Source: Betaproteobacteria bacterium (GTDB lineage Bacteria > Pseudomonadota > Gammaproteobacteria > Burkholderiales > CAIKXV01). From it: 40,281 nucleotides of DNA. Both the position numbers and the translations under genes were made by a program. Position 1 is the stretch's first letter; every line of letters begins with the position of its first letter. The stretch lies in the NCBI GenBank assembly GCA_947458835.1, contig CANHBC010000007.1, forward strand, positions 1 to 40,281. The letters are read 5' to 3'. Shown one piece after another: positions 1 to 8,335 of this stretch. The notes under the pieces are model-generated. The model had not been told where the DNA came from, ran no database searches, and was given only the letters and a program-made list of their open reading frames with translations.

Positions 1-17
1 CCCGGCGGGCATCCGCC

Positions 18-488
18 TTGCGCTTCCTCGTGGTCGCGGTCGGCGAACGCGTGCCCGCGTGGATCGACGCCGGCATCGCCGAATACCGCAGCCGCCTCCC
101 GCGGCTGTACCGACTGGACGTGGCGACCGTGAAGGCAGCCCCGCGCACCCAGGGCAAGCCGGTGCCGGCGATGATGCAGGCCGAGGCCGCTCGCCTCGAG
201 GCTGCCGTGCCCGACGGCTACGTGCGCGTGGCGCTCGACGAACGCGGTCGCTCGCTCGATACCCGGGCCCTGGCCACCGCCGTCGAACGCTGGCGAGCCC
301 AGGCACCCGGCGTGGCGTTCTGGATCGGCGGCCCGGACGGACTGGACCCCGCCCTCGCCGCCCGCGCCACAATGACCCTGTCGCTGTCCGCTCTGACCCT
401 GCCGCACGCCCTCGCGCGACTGGTGCTTGTCGAGCAGGTCTATCGCTGCGTTTCGGTTATCGAGCATCATCCGTACCATCGCGAGTAA
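18..488 (+). CDS. rlmH: 23S rRNA (pseudouridine1915-N3)-methyltransferase RlmH
   Basis: Predicted SPOUT-class enzyme that methylates N3 of pseudouridine 1915 in helix 69 of 23S rRNA, using SAM, on the assembled ribosome. The 156-residue length is normal for RlmH. Visible hallmarks are FWIGGPDG at residues 101-108, the Leu-rich trefoil-knot segment at about 121-142, and the C-terminal HHPYHRE (150-156), which is nearly invariant in the family. The start chosen is TTG at 18, which gives the usual MRFLVVAVG N-terminus; the frame is open upstream to the window edge, so a slightly earlier start cannot be excluded. It is followed after 31 bp by maf and then rng, a common betaproteobacterial order. 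Confidence 0.95.
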   Translation: MRFLVVAVGERVPAWIDAGIAEYRSRLPRLYRLDVATVKAAPRTQGKPVPAMMQAEAARLEAAVPDGYVRVALDERGRSLDTRALATAVERWRAQAPGVAFWIGGPDGLDPALAARATMTLSLSALTLPHALARLVLVEQVYRCVSVIEHHPYHRE

Positions 489-519
489 CTGTCCGCCCAA
501 TGTCCGAGGTGAATGCCCC

Positions 520-1146
520 ATGACGAAAGGCCGCCCCCCGATCTACCTGGCATCGCAGAGCCCCCGGCGCCGCGAACTGCTGCGCCAGATCAACGTGCGC
601 TTCGAGACGCTGCTGGTGCGCTCGGACCGGATACGCGGCGGCGACGAAGTGGAGGAGATACAGCGCGAGGGCGAGGCCCCGGCCGACTACGTGGTCCGCG
701 TGACCCGCGAGAAGGCCCGGGTGGGCGCGGTGCGCGTGCGCGAGCGCGGGCTTGCGCCAGGGTTGGTGCTCGCCGCCGACACCGAGGTGGTGATCGACGC
801 AGAGGCGCTCGGCAAGCCGCGCGATGCGGCAGCCGCAGCCGGGATGCTGATGCGACTGTCGGGGCGCAGCCACGAAGTGCTGTCCGCGGTCGCCGTGGCT
901 ACCAGCGAAACGGCGATCGACCTCCGGCTCACGCGCAGCGTGGTCACGATGAAGACGATCGAGCTGGCCGAACTGCGGCAGTACGTGGCCAGCGGGGAGC
1001 CGCTCGACAAGGCCGGCGCCTATGCCATCCAGGGGCTGGGCGCGCTGTTCGTCACCCGGCTGGAGGGCAGCTACTCGGCGGTGATGGGATTGCCACTCTA
1101 CGAGACGGCCGAGCTGCTGCGCAGACACGGCTTCGAGCTGCCATGA
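520..1146 (+). CDS. maf: Maf family nucleoside triphosphate pyrophosphatase
   Basis: Predicted house-cleaning pyrophosphatase that hydrolyses non-canonical or excess dTTP/UTP-type nucleotides to monophosphates. The 208-residue product starts at ATG 520 and has the family signature ASQSPRRREL (11-20), AADTEVVID (85-93, with the catalytic Asp), DKAGAYAIQG (163-172) and GSYSAVMGLPL (183-193). An upstream in-frame ATG at 427 would overlap rlmH by about 60 bp and add residues that do not look like Maf, so 520 is preferred. The TGA stop overlaps the rng start codon (ATGA), which suggests translational coupling. Whether it prefers dTTP/UTP or m7GTP cannot be settled by eye. Confidence 0.93.
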   Translation: MTKGRPPIYLASQSPRRRELLRQINVRFETLLVRSDRIRGGDEVEEIQREGEAPADYVVRVTREKARVGAVRVRERGLAPGLVLAADTEVVIDAEALGKPRDAAAAAGMLMRLSGRSHEVLSAVAVATSETAIDLRLTRSVVTMKTIELAELRQYVASGEPLDKAGAYAIQGLGALFVTRLEGSYSAVMGLPLYETAELLRRHGFELP

Positions 1147-2606
1147 GCGAGGACATTCTGGTCAACGTCACCCCGCAGGAGACGCGGGTGGCGGTAGTCG
1201 AGCAGGGCAGCGTGCAGGAACTGCACATCGAGCGCACTCGCAGCCGCGGGCTGGTCGGCAACATCTATATGGGACGGGTGGCCCGGGTGCTGCCGGGCAT
1301 GCAGTCCGCGTTCATCGACATTGGCCTGGACCGCGCCGCCTTCCTGCACGTGGGCGACATCTTCGGCCACCGCCATGGAGCACAGCAGGGCGAGGGTGCA
1401 CGGCCGATCGAGAAGATCCTGCAGGAGGGACAGCCGCTGCTGGTCCAGGTGATCAAGGACCCGATCGGCACTAAGGGCGCGCGCCTGTCCACGCAGATCA
1501 GCCTGGCCGGCCGGCTCCTGGTCTACCTGCCGCAGGACCCGCACATCGGTATCTCGCAGCGCATCGAGAACGAGGCCGAACGCGACCACCTGCGCGAGAT
1601 GGTCGAGCGCGCCCGACCGGCCGACGAGCATGGCGGCTTCATCATCCGCACCGTGGCCGAGGCGGCGACCGAGCGCGAGCTGGCCGACGACGTCGCGTAC
1701 CTGCGGGCGCTGTGGGCGTCGATCCAGGAGACGGTATCGACCGCCGCCGCGCCGTCGCTGGTGCACGAGGACCTCAGCCTCGCGCTGCGCGTGCTGCGCG
1801 ACATGTTCAACGAGGACACGGCACGGGTCGTGATCGACTCGCGCGAGACCCACCAGCGGGCCTGCGCGTTCGCCGAACGGTTCATGCCGTCGATCCTGCC
1901 GCGGGTACATCACTACGCCGGCGAACTGCCGCTGTTCGACGTCCACTCGGTCGAGCTCGAGATCGAGCGGGCGCTGTCGCGACGGGTCGACCTGAAGTCG
2001 GGCGGCTACGTGATCTTCGACCAGACCGAGGCGATGACCACCGTCGACGTCAACACTGGCGGTTTCGTCGGGGCGCGCAACTTCGACGACACGATCTTCA
2101 AGACCAACCTGGAGGCGGCGCTGGTGATCGCGCGCCAGCTGCGGCTGCGCAACCTGGGCGGGATCATCATCCTCGACTTCATCGACATGGACAACCCGGA
2201 GCACCGCGAGGCAGTGCTCGCCGAGCTGAAGAAGGCACTGGCGCGCGACCGCACCCGCCTCACGGTGAACGGCTTCACCAGCCTGGGCCTGGTCGAGATG
2301 ACCCGCAAGCGCACCCGCGAGAGCCTCGCGCACATCCTGTGCGAGCCCTGTCCGACCTGCAGCGGTCGGGGCGAGGTGAAGACCGCGCAGACAATCTGCT
2401 ACACCATCCTTCGCGAGCTGCTGCGCGAGGCACGGCAGTTCAATGCACGCGAGTACCGGATCCTCGCCTCGCAGGCGGTGATCGACATGTTCCTCGACGA
2501 GGAGAGCCACAACCTCGCGATGCTCGGCGACTTCATCGGCAAGCCGATCTCGCTGCAGGTCGAGACCGCGTACGGCCAGGAGCAGTACGACGTGATCCTG
2601 AAGTAG
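1143..2606 (+). CDS. rng: Ribonuclease G
   Basis: Predicted 5'-end-dependent endoribonuclease that matures the 5' end of 16S rRNA and helps mRNA turnover. The product is 487 residues, essentially the length of E. coli RNase G, and lacks the long degradosome-scaffold tail of RNase E. An S1 RNA-binding domain lies at about 36-120. The catalytic Mg-binding aspartates sit in VDVNTGGF (D302) and ILDFIDM (D345), and the zinc-link cysteines are CPTC at 403-406. It starts inside the maf stop codon (ATGA overlap). The gene converges on the GTPase gene downstream with only 16 bp between stops, a gap filled by a short hairpin. Confidence 0.96.
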   Translation: MSEDILVNVTPQETRVAVVEQGSVQELHIERTRSRGLVGNIYMGRVARVLPGMQSAFIDIGLDRAAFLHVGDIFGHRHGAQQGEGARPIEKILQEGQPLLVQVIKDPIGTKGARLSTQISLAGRLLVYLPQDPHIGISQRIENEAERDHLREMVERARPADEHGGFIIRTVAEAATERELADDVAYLRALWASIQETVSTAAAPSLVHEDLSLALRVLRDMFNEDTARVVIDSRETHQRACAFAERFMPSILPRVHHYAGELPLFDVHSVELEIERALSRRVDLKSGGYVIFDQTEAMTTVDVNTGGFVGARNFDDTIFKTNLEAALVIARQLRLRNLGGIIILDFIDMDNPEHREAVLAELKKALARDRTRLTVNGFTSLGLVEMTRKRTRESLAHILCEPCPTCSGRGEVKTAQTICYTILRELLREARQFNAREYRILASQAVIDMFLDEESHNLAMLGDFIGKPISLQVETAYGQEQYDVILK

Positions 2607-2607
2607 C

Positions 2608-2622
2608 GCCGTCCCGGACGGC
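2608..2622. terminator. Short hairpin between convergent rng and GTPase genes
   Basis: GCCGTC (2608-2613) and GACGGC (2617-2622) can form a perfect 6-bp stem with a CCG loop that fills the whole gap between the two convergent stop codons. There is no T-tract on either strand, so it is at best a weak or factor-assisted bidirectional terminator. Confidence 0.3.
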
Positions 2623-4563
2623 TCAGGCGACCAGCGCCTGCGGCTCGGCGTCCGGTGCGGTTGCCCGCCCGGGCGGCCGCAACGCCTGTCGGATGCCTTC
2701 GAGTTCGTCCAGTTGCCGGCGCAGGGCTTCCTCGAGCCGCTCCAGTTCCCCGGTCCGGGCCTCCAGCGCACGCACGCTCTCGGTGATCCGGCGCAGGCTG
2801 TCGACGCGCCGCTCGAGCATGTCCTCGTGTTCCTTGAGCTGGATGTCCAGCGGCGAGAGGGCGCGGTCGATCCACGCGAAGGCCTCGGCCGAGACCTGCC
2901 GGAAGATCGACTTCGCCTCGGCCACCCGCATGTCGTGGAACTTCCGGATCACCACGCCCTTGGGCTGCATCACGGTAGCCGGGTTGGCGCAGAAGGCGAT
3001 GGTGGCCTGCCTGAGCTGCTGCATCTGCTCGCCGTAGCGCGCGAGCGACAGCTGCGGCGGGGACAGTCGGGAGAAACCGTGCTTCTCGTGGAAGCTCGCG
3101 TAGACGGTGTCGACCAGGCCCTCGATCTGGTTGGCGAAGCCCAGGATCCTGCCGGTCTCCTTCTCGAAGTGGTCGAACAGCTGCTGCATCATGCGTATCA
3201 GCGGCACGGTAAACAGCTGGCCGTGCAGCCTCCTGCGGTGATCCTGGCAGATCGACTCGATCCGGTCGGCGTCGAGGCTGGACTGCAGGATGATGCCCTG
3301 CTTCATCACGACCGCATGGGTATTGCGGAAGTTCTGCACGGTGTGCTGGCAGGCCGCCCGATCCTGCTCGAGCTTCACCCTCATCGTCCTGACCATGTCC
3401 TGGTTCTTGCCGTGCAGGCTGGCGAGTTCCGCCAGCTCGGCGTGCGTCGAGCGCAGCTGGGCCGCCACCGCCTCGCAGGAGGCGTCCACGAGCACGCCGA
3501 CTTCACGCGCGACGCGCTCGGCGACCCGCCGCCGCCGCTCGGGAATCATCCCCGCCAGCAGCGCCTCCAGGGCCGGCACGCCGCTGCGGTCGAGCAGTGC
3601 CGCATCGCCCCGGATGCGCGCGACCAGCGCCTGCTGCGCCGACAGCGGCAGCACGTCCTGCGGGGGCAGGTCCAGCATGCGTGCCACAGCCTCGAGCTGG
3701 CCGGCCATCACCCGTACGATCTGCGGGTCGCCCTTCAGGTCGCCCCAGGCCAGGTCGACCTTGTTCAGCACCGCGACCGTGCGCGCCGCGTTGTTCTGCA
3801 CGTGCCGCCGCCACAGGTCGAGGTCGCTGGGCGTGACGCCGGTGTCCGTCGCCAGCAGGTACAGCACTGCGTGGGCATTCGGGATCAGCGACAGCGTGAG
3901 CTCAGGCTCAGTGCCCAGCGCGTTCAGGCCGGGCGTGTCGAGGATCGCCAGGCCAGCCTTGAGCATCGGGTGCGGGAAGTTGACCAGCGCATGGCGCCAG
4001 GCCGGCACCATCACCTCGCCGGGCGCGGCGGACAGTCCATCGCTGGTGTCGTTCCAGAGGCCCAGGCGGCGCGCATGCTCCACGCTCACCTGCTTGCGCT
4101 CGGCCACCCTGGACAGCGTCGCCGCCAGAGCATCGGCGTCGTCCGGCCGCAGGGCGATCCGGATCCACTCGATCGGCTTGCGCTTGAGCGCCGCGACGCT
4201 CTCGTCGGTCTCGCGCGTCTCGATCGGCAGCAGTCGCAGGCAGGGTGCCTCGGCCGGGTCGTGGAAGATCTCGGTCGGGCACAGCGTGGCGCGGCAGAGG
4301 TCGGACGGCAGCAGCCGACGCCCGTAGTCCGCGAAGAACAGCGCGTTGATCAGCTCGGTCTTGCCGCGCGAGTGCTCCGCGACGAAGGCCAGGAGCATCC
4401 GTTCGCTGCGCAGGCTCTCGATCAGATCGTACATCCGCAGCGACTGCTCGACATCCATCACCTGGCTGGTATCCAGCCGCGCCCGGAAGGTCTCGATCGC
4501 GTCTGCCACCCGGTCGCGCCAGGCGCTGTAGTCGAGGACGTCCTTTTCGAGGGGGCTGTTCAA
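2623..4563 (-). CDS. Dynamin-like GTPase
   Basis: Large (646-residue) bacterial dynamin-family GTPase of unknown specific role; relatives are linked to membrane remodelling or stress. The G1 loop is AEHSRGKT (62-69), with Ala in place of the first Gly of the GxxxxGK[ST] consensus. Other motifs are PT at 96-97 (G2 candidate), DTPG (209-212, G3) and NKVD (267-270, G4). The second half is predicted helical and ends in a heptad-rich coiled coil at about 570-630 with many Leu, Glu and Arg, followed by a short Pro/Ala tail. No transmembrane segment is obvious, so membrane association would be peripheral. It is a single gene convergent with rng and 204 bp from yggT. The family assignment is firm; cellular role is not shown by the sequence. 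Confidence 0.88.
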   Translation of the reverse strand: MNSPLEKDVLDYSAWRDRVADAIETFRARLDTSQVMDVEQSLRMYDLIESLRSERMLLAFVAEHSRGKTELINALFFADYGRRLLPSDLCRATLCPTEIFHDPAEAPCLRLLPIETRETDESVAALKRKPIEWIRIALRPDDADALAATLSRVAERKQVSVEHARRLGLWNDTSDGLSAAPGEVMVPAWRHALVNFPHPMLKAGLAILDTPGLNALGTEPELTLSLIPNAHAVLYLLATDTGVTPSDLDLWRRHVQNNAARTVAVLNKVDLAWGDLKGDPQIVRVMAGQLEAVARMLDLPPQDVLPLSAQQALVARIRGDAALLDRSGVPALEALLAGMIPERRRRVAERVAREVGVLVDASCEAVAAQLRSTHAELAELASLHGKNQDMVRTMRVKLEQDRAACQHTVQNFRNTHAVVMKQGIILQSSLDADRIESICQDHRRRLHGQLFTVPLIRMMQQLFDHFEKETGRILGFANQIEGLVDTVYASFHEKHGFSRLSPPQLSLARYGEQMQQLRQATIAFCANPATVMQPKGVVIRKFHDMRVAEAKSIFRQVSAEAFAWIDRALSPLDIQLKEHEDMLERRVDSLRRITESVRALEARTGELERLEEALRRQLDELEGIRQALRPPGRATAPDAEPQALVA

Positions 4564-4767
4564 GGAAGCACGGGGCCGGTGGACGGAACGTCGGAGGGAC
4601 AGATGCTCGGGCCGGGCCCCGGCGATGCGGCCCGGGCGCGGACGACCTCCAGCTCACGGACAGGCCGTGGCCTGATCAATGACGGCCGATGGCGTCCGAT
4701 CTTGAATCCGGGACCGGATTTTCCGGCCCGTGCACGGGAGAACCCGCCGCAAGGGCCGCCGTCATCG
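4564..4767. other. Intergenic region between GTPase and yggT
   Basis: This 204-bp gap between two minus-strand genes has no convincing ORF. It holds a perfect 12-nt palindrome, CCCGTGCACGGG (4727-4738), and a 6-bp hairpin AATCCG/CGGATT (4705-4720). It should contain the end of the yggS-proC-yggT transcript and the promoter of the GTPase gene, but no confident -35/-10 pair is visible. Confidence 0.4.
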
Positions 4768-5373
4768 TCAGAAAAGCATCAGTACCAGCCGCGTCAGTCC
4801 GCCAACCACCAGGATCAGCGCGAGCTGGCAGACGATCAGCAGCACCAGCGGCGACAGGTCGAAGCCCGAGACCGGACGCATCCGGGACTGGATCGGACGC
4901 AGGAACGGACGCAGCAGCAGGTCCAGCAGCGGCCCCAGCGGCGAATGCGGGTTCACCCACGACAGCAGCATCTGCACGATCAGGGCGGCGATCATCATGT
5001 AGATGAACAGACGCACCAGCTGGACCAGAGCAGCGAACGCCGCGAGGCCGACGCTGGCGCCCAGGCTGGCGGCGCCGACCCCGACAGCGCCGGCCAGGTC
5101 GAGCACCAGCCGGGGATCGATCAGCGACAGCAGCACGTTGAGCACCCAGGCGACCAGCCAGGCCAGCACCAGCGTCGCCAGGTCGAGCCCGCGCAGCCCT
5201 GGCACCACCCGGCGCAGCGGCTTCACACCCCAGTCGGTGACGGTGGCCAGCAGGCCGGCCAGCGGATTGTTGAACGGCGCCCGGGCGGCCTGCAGCCAGA
5301 ATCGCAGGAGCAGCGCAACGATCAGCAGCGTACCCAGCGTGTCGACGAGGAATGCCAGGGCCTGCGCGATCAT
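4768..5373 (-). CDS. yggT: YggT family integral membrane protein
   Basis: Small inner-membrane protein (201 residues) built from two YggT repeats. Four hydrophobic segments are visible, at about 8-25, 63-85, 105-135 and 175-200, and each repeat is followed by the typical proline-containing loop (NPLAGLL in the first, NPHSPLGPLL in the second). The molecular function is unknown; homologues have been linked to osmotic or division-related phenotypes. The ATG overlaps the proC stop (ATGA), so it is translationally coupled as the last gene of yggS-proC-yggT, a widely conserved order. Confidence 0.9.
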   Translation of the reverse strand: MIAQALAFLVDTLGTLLIVALLLRFWLQAARAPFNNPLAGLLATVTDWGVKPLRRVVPGLRGLDLATLVLAWLVAWVLNVLLSLIDPRLVLDLAGAVGVGAASLGASVGLAAFAALVQLVRLFIYMMIAALIVQMLLSWVNPHSPLGPLLDLLLRPFLRPIQSRMRPVSGFDLSPLVLLIVCQLALILVVGGLTRLVLMLF

Positions 5374-6188
5374 CGTGGGTCGCTCCCGGCTTCATCGCCG
5401 AGCTCGACCGCACGCCGGTTCGCAGACTGCACCGCCTCCGCCACCAGCCGGTGCAGTCCGCCCGCCTCCAGCGCGGCAATGCCGCGCTCGGTGGTGCCCC
5501 CCTTCGACGTCACACGCGCACGCAGGACCGACGGCGGTTCGGCATCCCCGGCGGCCAGGTTGGCGGCCCCGGCGAAGGTGGCCAGTGCCAGCTGGCGCGC
5601 CTGCGCGGCATCGAAACCGACGCCGACGGCAGCCGCCTCTAGCGCCTCGATCATCAGGAACACGTAGGCCGGGCCGCTGGCGGAGACTGCAGTGACCGCA
5701 TCGACGAGCGATTCACGCTCGACCCAGAGCACGCTGCCCACCGCGCAGAGGATGCGCTCGACGCGCTGGCGATCGTCGCTGGACAGGGCTTCGTCCGCAT
5801 ACAACCCGGCAATGCCCTGCCCGATCAGCGCCGGGGTGTTCGGCATCGCACGCGCGATTCGCGTGTAGCCACCCAGCCAGCGCGCGAGGTCGCCGGTGCG
5901 GATCCCCGCGGCAATCGTGACCACCAACTGGCCTGCGAGCAGCGGCGCCAGGCCGGCCGCGACGTTCCTGACCTGCTGCGGCTTGACCGCGATCACCACG
6001 CAATCGCTGCCGGCTACCGCCGGGGCGGCGGAGTCGGAGGTACGCACGCCGAAGCGCTCGGCCAGCCGTGCGCGCTGGCCCGCGTCCAGTTCGACCACCG
6101 ATATCGATTCAGCGGCGAGGCCGCTCTTGACCAGGCCGCCGATCATGGCCGAGGCCATGTTGCCACCGCCGATGAAACAGACCTTCAT
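5370..6188 (-). CDS. proC: Pyrroline-5-carboxylate reductase
   Basis: Catalyses the NAD(P)H-dependent reduction of 1-pyrroline-5-carboxylate to L-proline, the last step of proline synthesis, in the cytoplasm. The chosen ATG at 6188 gives 272 residues, the usual length, starting MKVCFIGGGNMASAMIGGL with the Rossmann dinucleotide-binding glycines at once. A longer frame exists upstream (to 6257) but overlaps yggS and adds non-homologous residues. The C-terminal domain carries SGPAYVF, the family signature near the active site. It lies 58 bp after yggS and its stop overlaps the yggT start. Confidence 0.95.
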   Translation of the reverse strand: MKVCFIGGGNMASAMIGGLVKSGLAAESISVVELDAGQRARLAERFGVRTSDSAAPAVAGSDCVVIAVKPQQVRNVAAGLAPLLAGQLVVTIAAGIRTGDLARWLGGYTRIARAMPNTPALIGQGIAGLYADEALSSDDRQRVERILCAVGSVLWVERESLVDAVTAVSASGPAYVFLMIEALEAAAVGVGFDAAQARQLALATFAGAANLAAGDAEPPSVLRARVTSKGGTTERGIAALEAGGLHRLVAEAVQSANRRAVELGDEAGSDPR

Positions 6189-6246
6189 CGATGCAACTCC
6201 TGCTGGAAGGGGCCGGCCTGTGCCGGCGGGATGCCATCTGCCTGCG

Positions 6247-6960
6247 TCATGCGCCACCCGGACCGGGCGTGGCGGCTGCGCTGCGAGCGCCGAAGATGGC
6301 GGTGCCCACGCGCACCCATGTCGCGCCTTCGGCGACTGCCGCCTCGAGGTCGTCCGACATGCCCATCGACAGCGTGTCGAGCGCGAGCCCGTCCGCGCAC
6401 AGGGCGTCGCGCAATCGCGCCAGCCGGGCGAATGGTTCGCGCTGCGCCTCGAACCCCTCGGCCGGCGCCGGGATGCACATCAGTCCGCGCAGGCGCAGGC
6501 GGGGCATCGATGCCACCGCCCGGGCCAGGGCCGGCAGTGCGGCCTCCGAAACACCGGCCTTGGTCGCCTCGCCGCTGATGTTGACCTGCACGCATACCGA
6601 GAGCGCACCGAGCGCCTCCGGGCGCTGCTCGGAAAGCCGACGTGCGATCTTCTCGCTCGATACCGAGTGCACCCATTGGAAATGCTCGGCAACCGCGCGC
6701 GTCTTGTTGCTCTGGAGCGGGCCGATGAAGTGCCACTCGATGCCGGGATCGGCGATGCCCGTGATCTTGTCCACCGATTCCTGCACGTAGCTTTCGCCGA
6801 ACGCCTGCTGTCCGGCCGCACGCGCGGCGAGCACCGCATCGGCGCCGAAGGTCTTGCTGACCGCGAGCAGCCCGACCGCGGCAGGGTCGCGGCCCGATGC
6901 CCGTGCAGCGGCTGCGATGCGTGAACGAACAGCTTGCAAGTTGTCGGCGATGGCTCCCAT
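6247..6960 (-). CDS. yggS: PLP homeostasis protein YggS (PLPBP family)
   Basis: Non-catalytic pyridoxal-5'-phosphate-binding TIM-barrel protein that buffers PLP and affects amino-acid metabolism. The 237-residue product has the family signatures LAVSKT (the Lys forms the Schiff base with PLP), FGESYVQE, HFIGPLQSNKTRAV, LSMGMSDD and the phosphate-binding VRVGTAIFG near the C-terminus. The N-terminus MGAIADNLQAVRSRI matches the family well, supporting ATG 6960. It is the first gene of the minus-strand yggS-proC-yggT unit and is divergent from pilT, the classic neighbourhood in which yggS borders type IV pilus retraction genes. Confidence 0.95.
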   Translation of the reverse strand: MGAIADNLQAVRSRIAAAARASGRDPAAVGLLAVSKTFGADAVLAARAAGQQAFGESYVQESVDKITGIADPGIEWHFIGPLQSNKTRAVAEHFQWVHSVSSEKIARRLSEQRPEALGALSVCVQVNISGEATKAGVSEAALPALARAVASMPRLRLRGLMCIPAPAEGFEAQREPFARLARLRDALCADGLALDTLSMGMSDDLEAAVAEGATWVRVGTAIFGARSAAATPGPGGA

Positions 6961-7245
6961 AATTTAATGACGACGTGTCAAGTACTTGCAGGCGGGGTTG
7001 GGGGCTGTGCTGGAGCGGTGTCGGCCGACGGGGCCGTTCGTCTGGAGGGACAGGGCTGGGACTGGACTGGGCCTGGGGTCAGGCTCGGGTACGGGCAGCT
7101 CCGTACAGAACGCCCCCCCGGACCGCGACCCGGCGCTAAAGCGCGGGCCATTGCGGCCGATCTAGGTCTGTTCGGGGGCGCCGGGCACTGCGGCATCGGC
7201 CCACCGGATCAGTCTCGAATCGAATTCAACCGCCGGGAAAGTATA
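6961..7245. promoter_or_regulatory. Divergent yggS/pilT intergenic region
   Basis: This 285-bp region separates divergent yggS and pilT and must hold both promoters. A possible plus-strand promoter has TTGCAA at 6934-6939 and CATAAT at 6958-6963 with 18-bp spacing; it overlaps the yggS start and would leave a leader of about 270 nt before pilT. GGGGTCAGG at 7075-7083 resembles the core of the intergenic repeat family seen elsewhere in the window. No ORF here looks real. Confidence 0.35.
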
Positions 7246-8286
7246 GTGGACATATCCGAACTGCTCGCATTCGTCGTCAAGAACAAGGCGTCCGACCTGC
7301 ACCTGTCCGCCGGCCTGCCGCCGATGATCCGCGTCCATGGCGATGTGCGCCGGATCAACCTGCCGCCGCTCGAGCACAAGGACGTGCACGGCATGGTGTA
7401 CGACATCATGAACGACCACCAGCGGAAGACCTACGAGGAGAACCTCGAGCTCGACTTCTCGTTCGCGATCCCCAACCTCGCGCGCTTCCGGGTCAATGCG
7501 TTCGTCCAGCAGCGCGGGGCAGCGGCGGTGCTGCGAACCATCCCGTCAAAGGTGCTGTCTCTCGAGGAGATCAAGGCGCCGCCGATCTTTGCCGATATCT
7601 CCAACCAGCCGCGAGGCATCGTGCTGGTGACGGGCCCGACCGGCTCCGGCAAGTCGACCACGCTGGCGGCGATGATGGACCACATCAACAACCACCAGTA
7701 CGGGCACATCCTCACCATCGAGGACCCGATCGAGTTCGTGCACGAGAGCCGGAAGTGCCTGATCAACCAGCGCGAGGTCGGTCAGCACACGCTGTCCTTC
7801 TCCAACGCGCTGCGCTCGGCGCTACGCGAGGACCCCGACATCATCCTGGTGGGCGAGCTGCGCGACCTGGAAACCATCCGCCTCGCGCTGACCGGCGCCG
7901 AGACCGGCCATCTCGTGTTCGGCACCCTGCACACCAGCTCGGCCGCCAAGACAATCGACCGGATCATCGACGTGTTCCCCGCAGCCGAGAAGGAGATGGT
8001 GCGGGCGATGCTGTCGGAGTCGCTGCGCGCGGTGATCTCGCAGACACTGCTCAAGACCAAGGACGGCAGCGGCCGGGTCGCCGCGCACGAGATCATGATC
8101 GGCACCCCGGCCATCCGCAACCTGATCCGCGAGAACAAGATCGCGCAGATGTACTCCACCATCCAGACCGGCCAGTCCTTCGGCATGCAGACCCTCGACC
8201 AGAACCTGCAGGAACTGGTCCGGCGCAACATCGTGTCCTCTGCCGAGGCGAAGATGAAGGCCGCCAACAAGGACAACATCCAGTAG
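7246..8286 (+). CDS. pilT: Type IV pilus retraction ATPase PilT
   Basis: Hexameric secretion-type ATPase that powers retraction of type IV pili for twitching motility, at the inner-membrane base of the pilus. The 346-residue product starts at GTG 7246, giving the standard (M)DISELLAFVVKNKASDLHL; GGGAAAG about 5 bp upstream can serve as ribosome binding site. Motifs are Walker A GPTGSGKST (130-138), the Asp box TIEDPIEF (157-164), Walker B ILVGELRD (200-207), the His box around HLVFGTLHT (222-230), and AIRNLIRE (289-296), a PilT-specific element needed for retraction. pilU follows after 49 bp. Confidence 0.97.
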   Translation: MDISELLAFVVKNKASDLHLSAGLPPMIRVHGDVRRINLPPLEHKDVHGMVYDIMNDHQRKTYEENLELDFSFAIPNLARFRVNAFVQQRGAAAVLRTIPSKVLSLEEIKAPPIFADISNQPRGIVLVTGPTGSGKSTTLAAMMDHINNHQYGHILTIEDPIEFVHESRKCLINQREVGQHTLSFSNALRSALREDPDIILVGELRDLETIRLALTGAETGHLVFGTLHTSSAAKTIDRIIDVFPAAEKEMVRAMLSESLRAVISQTLLKTKDGSGRVAAHEIMIGTPAIRNLIRENKIAQMYSTIQTGQSFGMQTLDQNLQELVRRNIVSSAEAKMKAANKDNIQ

Positions 8287-8335
8287 CCCCCTGCCGCGCC
8301 AACGGGCGCGCCTGAACAGTCAAGGACATCCCCAA

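Noticed and set aside
1098-2771. 557-residue minus-strand frame opposite rng
   Set aside because: It is antisense to a clearly conserved RNase G gene; long antisense frames are expected in such GC-rich DNA, and the translation has no recognisable domain.
4705-4722. AATCCG/CGGATT hairpin followed by TTTT on the plus strand
   Set aside because: There is no plus-strand gene upstream that it could terminate, and on the minus strand no T-run follows. The stem is only 6 bp.
2713-5667. 984-residue plus-strand frame across the GTPase, yggT and proC genes
   Set aside because: It is antisense to three well-supported genes, very rich in Arg, Gln, Pro, His and Gly, and has no domain pattern.
6976-6981. 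Perfect TTGACA on the minus strand 16 bp upstream of yggS
   Set aside because: A -10 element at 16-18 bp spacing would lie inside the yggS coding region, which is otherwise well supported at its N-terminus; no suitable hexamer is seen.
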